Shown one piece after another: positions 6,068-12,301 of a stretch of DNA of 13,965 nucleotides. The first letter of the stretch is position 1. Each line of letters starts with the position of its first letter. Position numbers and translations under genes: made by a program. The notes below the pieces were generated by a model, which saw only the letters and a program-made list of their open reading frames with translations, did no database searches and was not told where the DNA came from. This stretch comes from RYN-124 sp046262175. GTDB taxonomy: Bacteria > Actinomycetota > Actinomycetes > Mycobacteriales > SCTD01. The DNA is taken from assembly GCA_046262175.1 (NCBI GenBank), contig JBHENF010000186.1, forward strand, positions 1 to 13,965. The letters are read 5' to 3'.

Positions 6068-6841
6068 TCACTCCCAGCGGAAGAACCGGCTGGCCAGCGC
6101 CAGCCCGCCGACCGCCCACGCCGCCAGCGCGAGCGCGTCCCGTACGGGTACCTCTGCGCCCTCCTGCAGCACCTGCCGCAGCCCGTCCGACAGCGCCGCG
6201 GTCGGCAGCAGCCTGAGCACCGGCTCGGCGGCACCCAGCTGCGACAGCGGGAACAGCACCCCGCCGAGGACCAGCAGCACGAACCAGAGCAGGTTGGCCG
6301 CGGCCAGTGTCGTCAGGCCTCGCAGGGTGCCGCCGAGCAGCAGCCCGAGGCCGCTGAACGCCGCCGTCCCCAGGGCGACGAGCAGGAGGACCGACAGCGG
6401 GTCACCGATCGGGCGCCAGTGCAGGAACAGCAGGCCGACGACGGCAATCAGCAGCAGCTGCACCAGCTCCACGTACACAACCGCCAGCGTCTTGGCCCCC
6501 AGCAGGACCCAGCGGGGTAGCGCGGTTGCGCCCAACCGCTTGAGCACGCCGTACTGCCGCTCGAAGCCGACCCCGATGGCCTGGCCGGTAAAGGCCGCGG
6601 ACATGACCGCCAGTGCGATGACGCCCGGCGCGAAGAAGCCAACCCGGCTGTCGCCCTGCACGGTGACGAACGGGATGAGCGTCAGAACGACGAGCAGCCC
6701 GAGCGGGATGACCAGCGTCAGCAGGACCTGCTCACCGTTGCGGAGCATCAGGGTCAGCTCGGCCCGCAGCTGCGCCCTGAGCATCCGGGTGGTGGACGCG
6801 GCGCCGGGGGCCGGTGCGAGGGCGCCGGGGGACCAGCTCAT
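6068..6841 (-). CDS. ABC-2 type exporter permease
   Basis: The 257-residue protein has about six hydrophobic segments (roughly residues 38-58, 68-92, 112-140, 148-170, 176-200, 235-251). A short cytoplasmic N-terminus ends in the amphipathic RAQLRAELTLMLRNGEQ, typical of ABC-2 permeases. The FERQYGVLKRLGATALPRW stretch between the second and third segments is a common ABC-2 loop that contacts the ATPase. It would pair with the upstream ATPase to export an unknown substrate (drug, lipid or heme-related). Its ATG overlaps the ATPase stop (ATGA, 6838-6841). Position between the ctaA region and suf resembles other actinobacterial suf neighbourhoods, from memory. Confidence 0.88.
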   Translation of the reverse strand: MSWSPGALAPAPGAASTTRMLRAQLRAELTLMLRNGEQVLLTLVIPLGLLVVLTLIPFVTVQGDSRVGFFAPGVIALAVMSAAFTGQAIGVGFERQYGVLKRLGATALPRWVLLGAKTLAVVYVELVQLLLIAVVGLLFLHWRPIGDPLSVLLLVALGTAAFSGLGLLLGGTLRGLTTLAAANLLWFVLLVLGGVLFPLSQLGAAEPVLRLLPTAALSDGLRQVLQEGAEVPVRDALALAAWAVGGLALASRFFRWE

Positions 6842-7719
6842 GCCCGCAGCTCTCGGCCGGTCAGCTCGAGGAAGACGTCCTCCAGGCTGCGGCTGCGCAG
6901 GTCCATGGCGAGCACCCCGTGCCGCGCCGCCCACGCGGTGACGTCCGCGTACAGCTGAGGCGTCACCGCGCCCGCGACGACGTAGCGGCCGGGAGCCTCC
7001 TCGATCGCGCCGGGCAGGTCACTGACGTCCAGCCCCGGCTGCGCGGTGAAGCGCAGCCCCTCGCCCGACGTCAGCTCGGCCACCGTGCCGGCAGTCACGA
7101 CGCGGCCGGCGTCCACGACCACCACCTGGTCGGCCAGCCGCTCCGCCTCGTCCAGCAGATGCGTCGTGAGCACGACGGTCACGCCGTCCGCGCGCAGCGC
7201 CTCGACCAGCTCCCAGGTCGCCCGGCGCGCCTGCGGGTCGAGGCCCGCCGTCGGCTCGTCCAGGAAGACCAGCTCCGGTCGGCCGACGACCGCCATCGCC
7301 AGGGACAGCCGCTGCTGCTGGCCGCCCGACAGCCGGCGGTAGCTGGTGCCCGCGACGTCGGTCAGCCCCAGCCGGTCGAGCAGGTCGGCAGGGTCCAGGG
7401 GGTTCTTCGCGTACGAGGCGACGAGCCGGAGCATCTCGGCCGCCTTCAGTCCCGGGTAAGCCGCGCCGGACTGCGGCATGACGCCGACCCGCGGCCGGAG
7501 CGCCCGGTCGCGCGGCTCCAGCCCCAGCACGCGGACGGAGCCGCCGTCAGAAGACCGGAACCCCTCACACACCTCGACGGTCGTGGTCTTGCCGGCGCCG
7601 TTCGGGCCGAGCAGCGCCAGGACGGTGGCAGTCGCGACGCTGAAGGAGACGCCGTCCACGACCGCCCGGCCGCCGTACCGCTTGACCAGCCCGTCGACCT
7701 CGAGCGCGGGCGTGGTCAC
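6838..7719 (-). CDS. ABC transporter ATP-binding protein (ABC-2 exporter ATPase)
   Basis: The 293-residue ATPase has every nucleotide-binding motif: Walker A GPNGAGKT (38-45), Q-loop Gln83 in VMPQSGA, signature LSGGQQQR (130-137), Walker B LVFLDEP followed by TAGLD (150-161), and the switch His187 in TTHLLDE. A C-terminal extension (about 215-293) ending RSLEDVFLELTGRELRA is typical of DrrA/CcmA-like exporters. It powers the permease encoded immediately downstream. The GTG at 7719 is preceded by TAGGCT with 7 nt between, so the mRNA is probably leaderless or nearly so. It diverges from sufR across a 225-bp gap. Confidence 0.92.
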   Translation of the reverse strand: MTTPALEVDGLVKRYGGRAVVDGVSFSVATATVLALLGPNGAGKTTTVEVCEGFRSSDGGSVRVLGLEPRDRALRPRVGVMPQSGAAYPGLKAAEMLRLVASYAKNPLDPADLLDRLGLTDVAGTSYRRLSGGQQQRLSLAMAVVGRPELVFLDEPTAGLDPQARRATWELVEALRADGVTVVLTTHLLDEAERLADQVVVVDAGRVVTAGTVAELTSGEGLRFTAQPGLDVSDLPGAIEEAPGRYVVAGAVTPQLYADVTAWAARHGVLAMDLRSRSLEDVFLELTGRELRA

Positions 7720-7726
7720 GGGAGCC

Positions 7727-7732
7727 AGCCTA
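7727..7732 (-). promoter_or_regulatory. -10 element TAGGCT of the ABC exporter operon
   Basis: On the minus strand TAGGCT fits TANNNT and ends 7 nt before the GTG at 7719, a spacing expected for a leaderless start. No strong -35 is seen. Confidence 0.55.
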
Positions 7733-7792
7733 GGAGCGAGCGCCCGCGCGCACCTGCTGACGTCCCGGCGGGGGGACCTGCGCCCGCGTCCC

Positions 7793-7879
7793 GCACCCGA
7801 TGCATCCACCTCGTGCCCGGCCCCGCCTGAGGGCCCCGAGATCGCGGGGCCGACGCGCCCGGGTGGATGCACTGCGTGC
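7793..7879. repeat. Imperfect 18-bp-arm inverted repeat between the ABC exporter and sufR
   Basis: The left arm at 7793-7810 and the right arm at 7862-7879 are inverted copies matching at 15 of 18 positions. The inner ten bases are perfect: TGCATCCACC at 7801-7810 against GGTGGATGCA at 7862-7871. Between the arms lies a smaller perfect hairpin (7832-7851). The element sits between divergent genes and has no T-run, so a terminator role is unlikely. It could be a dispersed palindromic element, a small MITE-like remnant, a binding site or part of a small RNA. No second copy is seen in this window. Confidence 0.7.
7832..7851. repeat. Perfect 7-bp GC hairpin inside the larger inverted repeat
   Basis: GGCCCCG (7832-7838) and CGGGGCC (7845-7851) form a perfect stem around a 6-nt loop. 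A second GGCCCCG at 7819-7825 could compete for the same right arm. It lies within the non-coding region upstream of sufR. Confidence 0.6.
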
Positions 7880-7932
7880 GGACGGTGGTGGACGCCACGT
7901 GGCCCGGGTTCGACGGCGGCATCGATATACGC

Positions 7933-7938
7933 GACACT
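7933..7938 (+). promoter_or_regulatory. Possible -10 element GACACT of the suf operon
   Basis: GACACT keeps the two most important -10 bases (A2 and T6) and is exactly 6 nt before the GTG at 7945, the same geometry as other starts in this window. A competing -10-like TATACG lies at 7926-7931 and would give a short leader of a few nt. The choice between the two is open. Confidence 0.4.
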
Positions 7939-7948
7939 GTTGTTGTGA
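7934..7948 (+). promoter_or_regulatory. Probable SufR operator, ACACT-N5-TGTGA
   Basis: The bases ACACT (7934-7938), five spacer bases and TGTGA (7944-7948) match at all ten defined positions the SufR-binding sequence I recall for the M. tuberculosis suf promoter. Here it overlaps both the candidate -10 and the GTG start codon of sufR, so bound repressor would block polymerase directly. This suggests autorepression of the whole suf operon. That the site is bound is inferred, not shown. Confidence 0.7.
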
Positions 7949-8565
7949 AAAGCGTGAGCACCGAGGAGAGGACCCGCGACCGGGTGCGGTCCCTCCTGCT
8001 CGCGCTCGGCCCCTCCACCGCCGCCACGCTCGCCGAGCGCACCGGCCTCACCGTTGCCGCGGTCCGCCGGCACCTCGACGCCCTGGTCGCCGACGGCACC
8101 ATCACCACGCGCACGCCCCGGCTGCGCGCCGTGAAGCGCGGCCGTCCCGCCCGTCTGTACGCGCTCACCGACGCCGGCCACGCCGCTGGCCCGAGCGGAT
8201 ACGACGCGCTCGCTGTCAGCGCGCTCCGGTTCATGACCGAAGAGCAGGTCGACGCGTTCGCGGCAGCCCGCGGCGCCGACCTGGAGGCGCGGTACGAGGG
8301 CGTGACCGGGCCCGACGACCTGGCCGCGCGCCTGACCGCCGACGGCTACGCCGCCACCACCGGCCCCCTCGGCACCGGCGTCCAGCTGTGCCAGCACCAC
8401 TGCCCCGTCCAGCACGTGGCGACCGAGTTCCCCCAGCTGTGCGACGCCGAGACGGCCGCCCTCGGGCGGCTGCTCGACGTGCACGTCCAGCGCCTCGCGA
8501 CCATCGCCCACGGCGACGGCGTCTGCACCACGTTCATCCCTACCGGAAGAAGGCCCGCGTCATGA
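7945..8565 (+). CDS. sufR: SufR, winged-helix Fe-S cluster repressor of the suf operon
   Basis: The 206-residue regulator has an N-terminal winged helix (about residues 10-75): RDRVRSLLLALGPSTAATLA, recognition helix TVAAVRRHLDALVADG, and the wing with KRGRPARLYALTDAG (65-79). The C-terminal half carries four cysteines (149, 153, 166, 194; spacing C-X3-C-X12-C-X27-C) suited to holding the [4Fe-4S] cluster used by SufR proteins. It is expected to repress suf when the cluster is present and release when the cluster is lost to iron limitation, oxidation or NO. The GTG at 7945 is favoured because the operator and -10 geometry converge on it; GTG 7954 is an alternative. It overlaps sufB by ATGA. 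Confidence 0.9.
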   Translation: MKSVSTEERTRDRVRSLLLALGPSTAATLAERTGLTVAAVRRHLDALVADGTITTRTPRLRAVKRGRPARLYALTDAGHAAGPSGYDALAVSALRFMTEEQVDAFAAARGADLEARYEGVTGPDDLAARLTADGYAATTGPLGTGVQLCQHHCPVQHVATEFPQLCDAETAALGRLLDVHVQRLATIAHGDGVCTTFIPTGRRPAS

Positions 8566-9971
8566 CGACGACCCCCGACCAGCTCGAAGGTCTCGGCACC
8601 TACAAGTTCGGCTGGGCCGACAGCGACGTCGCCGGTGCCGCAGCCAAGCGCGGGCTCAACGAGGACGTCGTACGCGACATCTCCTCGAAGAAGAGCGAGC
8701 CGCAGTGGATGCTCGACCTGCGTCTCAAGGGCCTGAAGCTGTTCGAGAAGAAGCCCATGCCGACCTGGGGCAGCGACCTGTCCGGCATCGACTTCGACAA
8801 CATCAAGTACTTCGTCCGGTCGAGCGAGAAGCAGGCCGCGACCTGGGACGACCTCCCGGCCGACATCAAGAACACCTACGACAAGCTCGGCATCCCCGAG
8901 GCGGAGAAGCAGCGCCTCGTCGCCGGTGTCGCGGCGCAGTACGAGTCCGAGGTCGTCTACCACTCGATCCGCCAGGACCTCGAGGAGAAGGGCGTCCTGT
9001 TCCTCGACACGGACACGGCGCTCAAGGAGCAGCCCGAGCTGTTCCGCGAGTACTTCGGCACGGTCATCCCGGTCGGCGACAACAAGTTCGCCGCGCTCAA
9101 CACCGCTGTCTGGTCGGGCGGGTCGTTCATCTACGTCCCGCCGGGCGTCAAGGTCGACATCCCGCTGCAGGCCTACTTCCGCATCAACACCGAGAACATG
9201 GGCCAGTTCGAGCGGACGCTGATCATCGCGGACGAGGGCTCGTCGGTCCACTACGTCGAGGGCTGCACTGCTCCCATCTACAGCTCCGACTCGCTGCACT
9301 CCGCGGTCGTCGAGATCATCGTCAAGAAGGACGCGCACGTCCGCTACACGACCATCCAGAACTGGTCCAACAACGTCTACAACCTCGTCACCAAGCGGAC
9401 GTCGGTCGCCGAGGGCGGCCGGATGGAGTGGATCGACGGCAACATCGGCAGCAAGGTCACGATGAAGTACCCGGCCTGCTACCTGCTCGGCGAGCGTGCC
9501 TCCGGTGAGACCCTGTCGATCGCCTTCGCCGGTCCCGGCCAGCACCAGGACGCGGGCGCCAAGATGGTGCACGCCGCGCCCAACACCACGTCCAACATCG
9601 TGAGCAAGTCGGTGGCCCGCGGTGGTGGCCGTACGAGCTACCGCGGCCTCGTGCAGGTGCAGGAGGGCGCGCACGGCAGCAAGGCCAACGTGAAGTGCGA
9701 CGCGCTGCTCGTGGACACGATCAGCCGCAGCGACACCTACCCGTACGTCGACGTGCGCGAGGACGACGTGTCGATGGGCCACGAGGCGACCGTCAGCAAG
9801 GTCGGCGAGGACCAGATGTTCTACCTGATGAGCCGCGGCATGACCGACGACGAGGCGATGGCGATGGTCGTCCGCGGTTTCGTCGAGCCGGTCGCCCGCG
9901 AGCTGCCGATGGAGTACGCGCTCGAGCTGAACCGGCTCATCGAGCTGCAGATGGAGGGCTCCGTTGGCTAG
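8562..9971 (+). CDS. sufB: SufB, Fe-S cluster assembly scaffold subunit
   Basis: The 469-residue protein is the scaffold subunit of the SufBCD complex, on which clusters are assembled in the cytoplasm. The beta-helix core includes FIYVPPGVKVDIPLQAYFRI (189-208) and SSVHYVEGCTAPIYSSDSLH (227-246). Cys235 here is the conserved sulfur-accepting cysteine region. The C-terminal part includes PYVDVREDDVSMGHEATVSK (394-413) and GEDQMFYLMSRG. No intein is present, unlike M. tuberculosis SufB. The position aligning with E. coli Cys405 appears to be Ser388, as in other Gram-positive SufB sequences from memory. The ATG overlaps the sufR stop and has GAAGAAGG about 9 nt upstream. The stop overlaps sufD by 8 nt. 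Confidence 0.97.
   Translation: MTTTPDQLEGLGTYKFGWADSDVAGAAAKRGLNEDVVRDISSKKSEPQWMLDLRLKGLKLFEKKPMPTWGSDLSGIDFDNIKYFVRSSEKQAATWDDLPADIKNTYDKLGIPEAEKQRLVAGVAAQYESEVVYHSIRQDLEEKGVLFLDTDTALKEQPELFREYFGTVIPVGDNKFAALNTAVWSGGSFIYVPPGVKVDIPLQAYFRINTENMGQFERTLIIADEGSSVHYVEGCTAPIYSSDSLHSAVVEIIVKKDAHVRYTTIQNWSNNVYNLVTKRTSVAEGGRMEWIDGNIGSKVTMKYPACYLLGERASGETLSIAFAGPGQHQDAGAKMVHAAPNTTSNIVSKSVARGGGRTSYRGLVQVQEGAHGSKANVKCDALLVDTISRSDTYPYVDVREDDVSMGHEATVSKVGEDQMFYLMSRGMTDDEAMAMVVRGFVEPVARELPMEYALELNRLIELQMEGSVG
9953..9958 (+). promoter_or_regulatory. Shine-Dalgarno GGAGGG selecting the TTG start of sufD
   Basis: GGAGGG lies inside the last codons of sufB, 5 nt before TTG 9964-9966. It makes this rare start codon credible and sets an 8-nt overlap of the sufB and sufD coding sequences. 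Confidence 0.7.
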
Positions 9972-11193
9972 CAACATCGCCGACGTTCTCGCGACGGAGC
10001 GCACGGCGCTGAAGGAGACCGGCGGCGTCACCGACGGCTCGCTCGCCGCCAACGTCAAGCCTTCGACGCCGCGCTCACCCGCGGACGTACGACCCGAGCG
10101 CATCACCGCGCGCGAGGTCGATGCCTTCCCGGTCGTCACCGGCCGCGAGGAGGAGTGGCGCTTCACGCCGGTCGACCGGCTGCGCGTCCTGCTCGACGGC
10201 GCCACGTCCAGCGCGAAGCTGCAGTGGAAGACCGAGCTGCCCGACGGTGTGACGCTGCGCGAGGTCAGCGCGGACGACCCGCTGCTGGCCACCGTGCCGA
10301 ACCCGGTGGACCGCCTCTCCGCGCTGGCCATGCGCAACGCCGCAGGCGCCACCGTCATCAGCATCCCCGCCGAGGCGCAGGTGACCGAGCCGGTGCTCGT
10401 CGACCTGCGCGGCACGGGCGGCGACGAGGTCGTCTGGGGTCACGTCGTTCTCGAGGTCGGCCGGCACGCAAAGGCGACGGTGGTCCTCGAGCACGGCGGC
10501 GACGCCCGCTACGCCGGCTGCGTGTCGGTGCTCGTCGGCGACGGTGCGCACCTCGACCTCGTCGGCGTGCAGGAGTGGGACAGCACTGCGGTGCACGCGC
10601 AGCACACGGCGATCCGCGTCGGGCGCGACGCCCGCGTGCGGAGCATCGACGTGACCCTGGGCGGCGACGTCGTGCGGCTGGTGAAGACGGTGGAGTACGC
10701 CGGACCCGGCGGTGACGCCGAGCTGCTCGGCCTGTACTTCGCGGACGGCGGCCAGCACCTCGAGCACCGGCTGTTCGTCGACCACGGCGCGCCGAGCTGC
10801 CGCAGCCGCGTCACCTACAAGGGCGCGCTGCAGGGCGACTCGGCCCGCACCGTCTGGGTGGGCGACGTGCTCATCCGCGCCGGCGCCACGGGCACCGACA
10901 CGTACGAGCTGAACCGCAACCTGCTGCTGACGCCCGAGGCACGGGCCGACTCGGTGCCCAACCTCGAGATCGAGACCGGCGAGATCCTCGGTGCCGGGCA
11001 CGCGAGCGCGACGGGCAGGTTCGACGACGAGCAGCTGTTCTACCTGCAGGCGCGCGGCATCCCCGCCGACGAGGCACGCCGGATGGTGGTGCGCGGCTTC
11101 TTCGCGGACGTCATCAACGAGATCGGCATCGAGCACCTCGAGGAGCGGCTGCTCGCCGCCGTCGAGGCGGAGCTGGAGAGGACGAAGCTGTGA
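9964..11193 (+). CDS. sufD: SufD, Fe-S cluster assembly subunit
   Basis: The 409-residue paralogue of SufB forms the SufB-SufD heterodimer that SufC drives. Visible family features are WRFTPVDRLRVLL (residues 65-77), the beta-helix middle with LVGVQEWD and VRSIDVTLGGDVVR, and the C-terminal PNLEIETGEILGAGHASATG (332-351). His346 lies at the position of the conserved SufD histidine near the SufB interface. DDEQLFYLQARGIPADEARR follows. Translation starts at TTG 9964 with a strong GGAGGG 5 nt before it, overlapping sufB. The final GTGA overlaps the Rieske gene by 4 nt. The N-terminal 50 residues are variable, as is usual. Confidence 0.96.
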   Translation: MASNIADVLATERTALKETGGVTDGSLAANVKPSTPRSPADVRPERITAREVDAFPVVTGREEEWRFTPVDRLRVLLDGATSSAKLQWKTELPDGVTLREVSADDPLLATVPNPVDRLSALAMRNAAGATVISIPAEAQVTEPVLVDLRGTGGDEVVWGHVVLEVGRHAKATVVLEHGGDARYAGCVSVLVGDGAHLDLVGVQEWDSTAVHAQHTAIRVGRDARVRSIDVTLGGDVVRLVKTVEYAGPGGDAELLGLYFADGGQHLEHRLFVDHGAPSCRSRVTYKGALQGDSARTVWVGDVLIRAGATGTDTYELNRNLLLTPEARADSVPNLEIETGEILGAGHASATGRFDDEQLFYLQARGIPADEARRMVVRGFFADVINEIGIEHLEERLLAAVEAELERTKL

Positions 11194-11492
11194 GGGCCTG
11201 CAACCTGAGCGACGTGCCCCAGGAGGGCGCGATCCGCGTCCAGCTCGACGGCAAGCCGATCTGCATCGCGCGCTCGCAGGGCGAGGTCTTCGCCATCAGT
11301 GACATCTGCTCGCACGCCGACGTGGCGCTGTCCGAGGGCGACGTGGAGGACGGCACCATCGAGTGCTGGCTGCACGGCTCGCGCTTCGACCTGCGCACCG
11401 GCGAGCCCACCGGTCTGCCCGCCAACCGGCCCGTGGCGACCTACCCCGTGACTGTCGAGGGCGACGACGTCCTCGTGAAGATGGAGAGCTGA
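11190..11492 (+). CDS. Rieske [2Fe-2S] ferredoxin-like protein in the suf operon
   Basis: The 100-residue protein is a single Rieske domain. Cys40 and His42 (CSH) with Cys59 and His62 (CWLHG) form the C-X-H-X16-C-X2-H ligand set, followed by the FDLRTGEPTGLPAN loop. It resembles the small ferredoxin components of non-heme iron dioxygenases and NirD-like proteins. No oxygenase lies nearby; its place between sufD and sufC suggests a role in Fe-S assembly, perhaps electron supply, or use as a client. The arrangement occurs in other actinobacterial suf operons, from memory. GTG 11190 overlaps the sufD stop by 4 nt, and its own stop overlaps sufC by 1 nt (TGATG). Confidence 0.93.
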   Translation: MRACNLSDVPQEGAIRVQLDGKPICIARSQGEVFAISDICSHADVALSEGDVEDGTIECWLHGSRFDLRTGEPTGLPANRPVATYPVTVEGDDVLVKMES

Positions 11493-12301
11493 TGTCGACC
11501 CTGGAGATCCGCGGCCTCGAGGTCGCGGTCGAGGACAAGACGATCCTGCGCGGCGTGGACCTGACCGTCCGCGCCGGCGAGACGCACGCGATCATGGGCC
11601 CGAACGGGTCCGGCAAGTCGACGCTCGCCTACTCCGTCGCCGGTCACCCGAAGTACACCGTCACCGGCGGCACCGTCACCCTCGACGGCGAGGACGTCCT
11701 CGCCATGAGCGTCGATGAGCGCGCGCGGGCCGGGCTGTTCCTGGCGATGCAGTACCCGGTCGAGGTTCCCGGCGTCAGCGTCAGCAACTTCCTGCGCTCC
11801 GCCGCCACGGCCGTCCGCGGCGAGGCCCCGAAGCTGCGGCTGTGGGTCAAGGAGCAGAAGGAGGCGATGGCCCGTCTGGAGATGGACCCGGCCTTCGCCG
11901 AGCGCTCGGTCAACGAGGGCTTCTCCGGCGGCGAGAAGAAGCGTCACGAGATCCTGCAGCTGGAGCTGCTCAAGCCGAAGATCGCGATCCTGGACGAGAC
12001 CGACTCCGGCCTCGACGTCGACGCTCTGCGCGTCGTGTCGGAGGGCGTCAACCGGGTCCGCGAGAGCGGTGAGTCGGGCGTCCTGCTCATCACCCACTAC
12101 ACGCGGATCCTGCGCTACATCGAGCCCGACTTCGTGCACGTCTTCATCGGCGGCCGGATCGTCGAGCAGGGCGGCAAGGAGCTGGCGGACGAGCTCGAGG
12201 CCAACGGCTACACGAAGTACGGCGCGGCGGCGGAGACGCCTGCCGGCGGCAAGAGCCTGCCGATGGGTCCCGTCGTCCCCGGCGCGATCACCACCGCATG
12301 A
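11492..12301 (+). CDS. sufC: SufC, Fe-S cluster assembly ATPase
   Basis: The 269-residue ABC-type ATPase is soluble and hydrolyses ATP to remodel SufB-SufD during cluster assembly. It shows Walker A GPNGSGKS (36-43), Q-loop Gln87 in LAMQYPVEVPG, the SufC-specific signature FSGGEKKR (144-151), Walker B IAILDETDSGLD (164-175) and switch His202 in ITHYTRIL. The core ends near residue 243. An extra Pro/Gly-rich tail of about 25 residues follows (PAGGKSLPMGPVVPG), slightly longer than the roughly 250-residue norm. The ATG overlaps the Rieske stop by 1 nt, and the final ATGA overlaps sufS by 4 nt. Confidence 0.97.
   Translation: MSTLEIRGLEVAVEDKTILRGVDLTVRAGETHAIMGPNGSGKSTLAYSVAGHPKYTVTGGTVTLDGEDVLAMSVDERARAGLFLAMQYPVEVPGVSVSNFLRSAATAVRGEAPKLRLWVKEQKEAMARLEMDPAFAERSVNEGFSGGEKKRHEILQLELLKPKIAILDETDSGLDVDALRVVSEGVNRVRESGESGVLLITHYTRILRYIEPDFVHVFIGGRIVEQGGKELADELEANGYTKYGAAAETPAGGKSLPMGPVVPGAITTA

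Noticed and set aside
7832..7851. GC-rich hairpin as a rho-independent terminator
   Set aside because: There is no T-run on either strand and both flanking genes point away from it.
7926..7931. TATACG as the main suf -10 element
   Set aside because: It lacks the final T and gives a leader unlike the other promoters here. It is kept only as an alternative, since sequence alone cannot exclude it.
7800..8561. The sufB frame stays open far upstream, suggesting a 723-residue fusion
   Set aside because: The upstream translation is Arg/Pro-rich frame noise antisense-like in character, and the region encodes a clear SufR in another frame; sufB starts at ATG 8562.
9230..9290. Possible intein in SufB, as in M. 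tuberculosis
   Set aside because: The reading is continuous through VEGCTAPIYSSD and the protein has normal length (469 residues).
9720..9730. Ser388 in place of E. coli SufB Cys405 as a lost catalytic residue
   Set aside because: As I recall, Gram-positive and actinobacterial SufB proteins generally lack this cysteine, so it is normal for the group.
8346..10415. A 689-residue minus-strand open frame across sufB and sufD
   Set aside because: It is a shadow of high-GC codon bias opposite unmistakable SufB and SufD; the translation is low-complexity Arg/Val/Asp-rich with no family motif. Other long antisense frames (11441-12139, 12208-12996) were dropped for the same reason.
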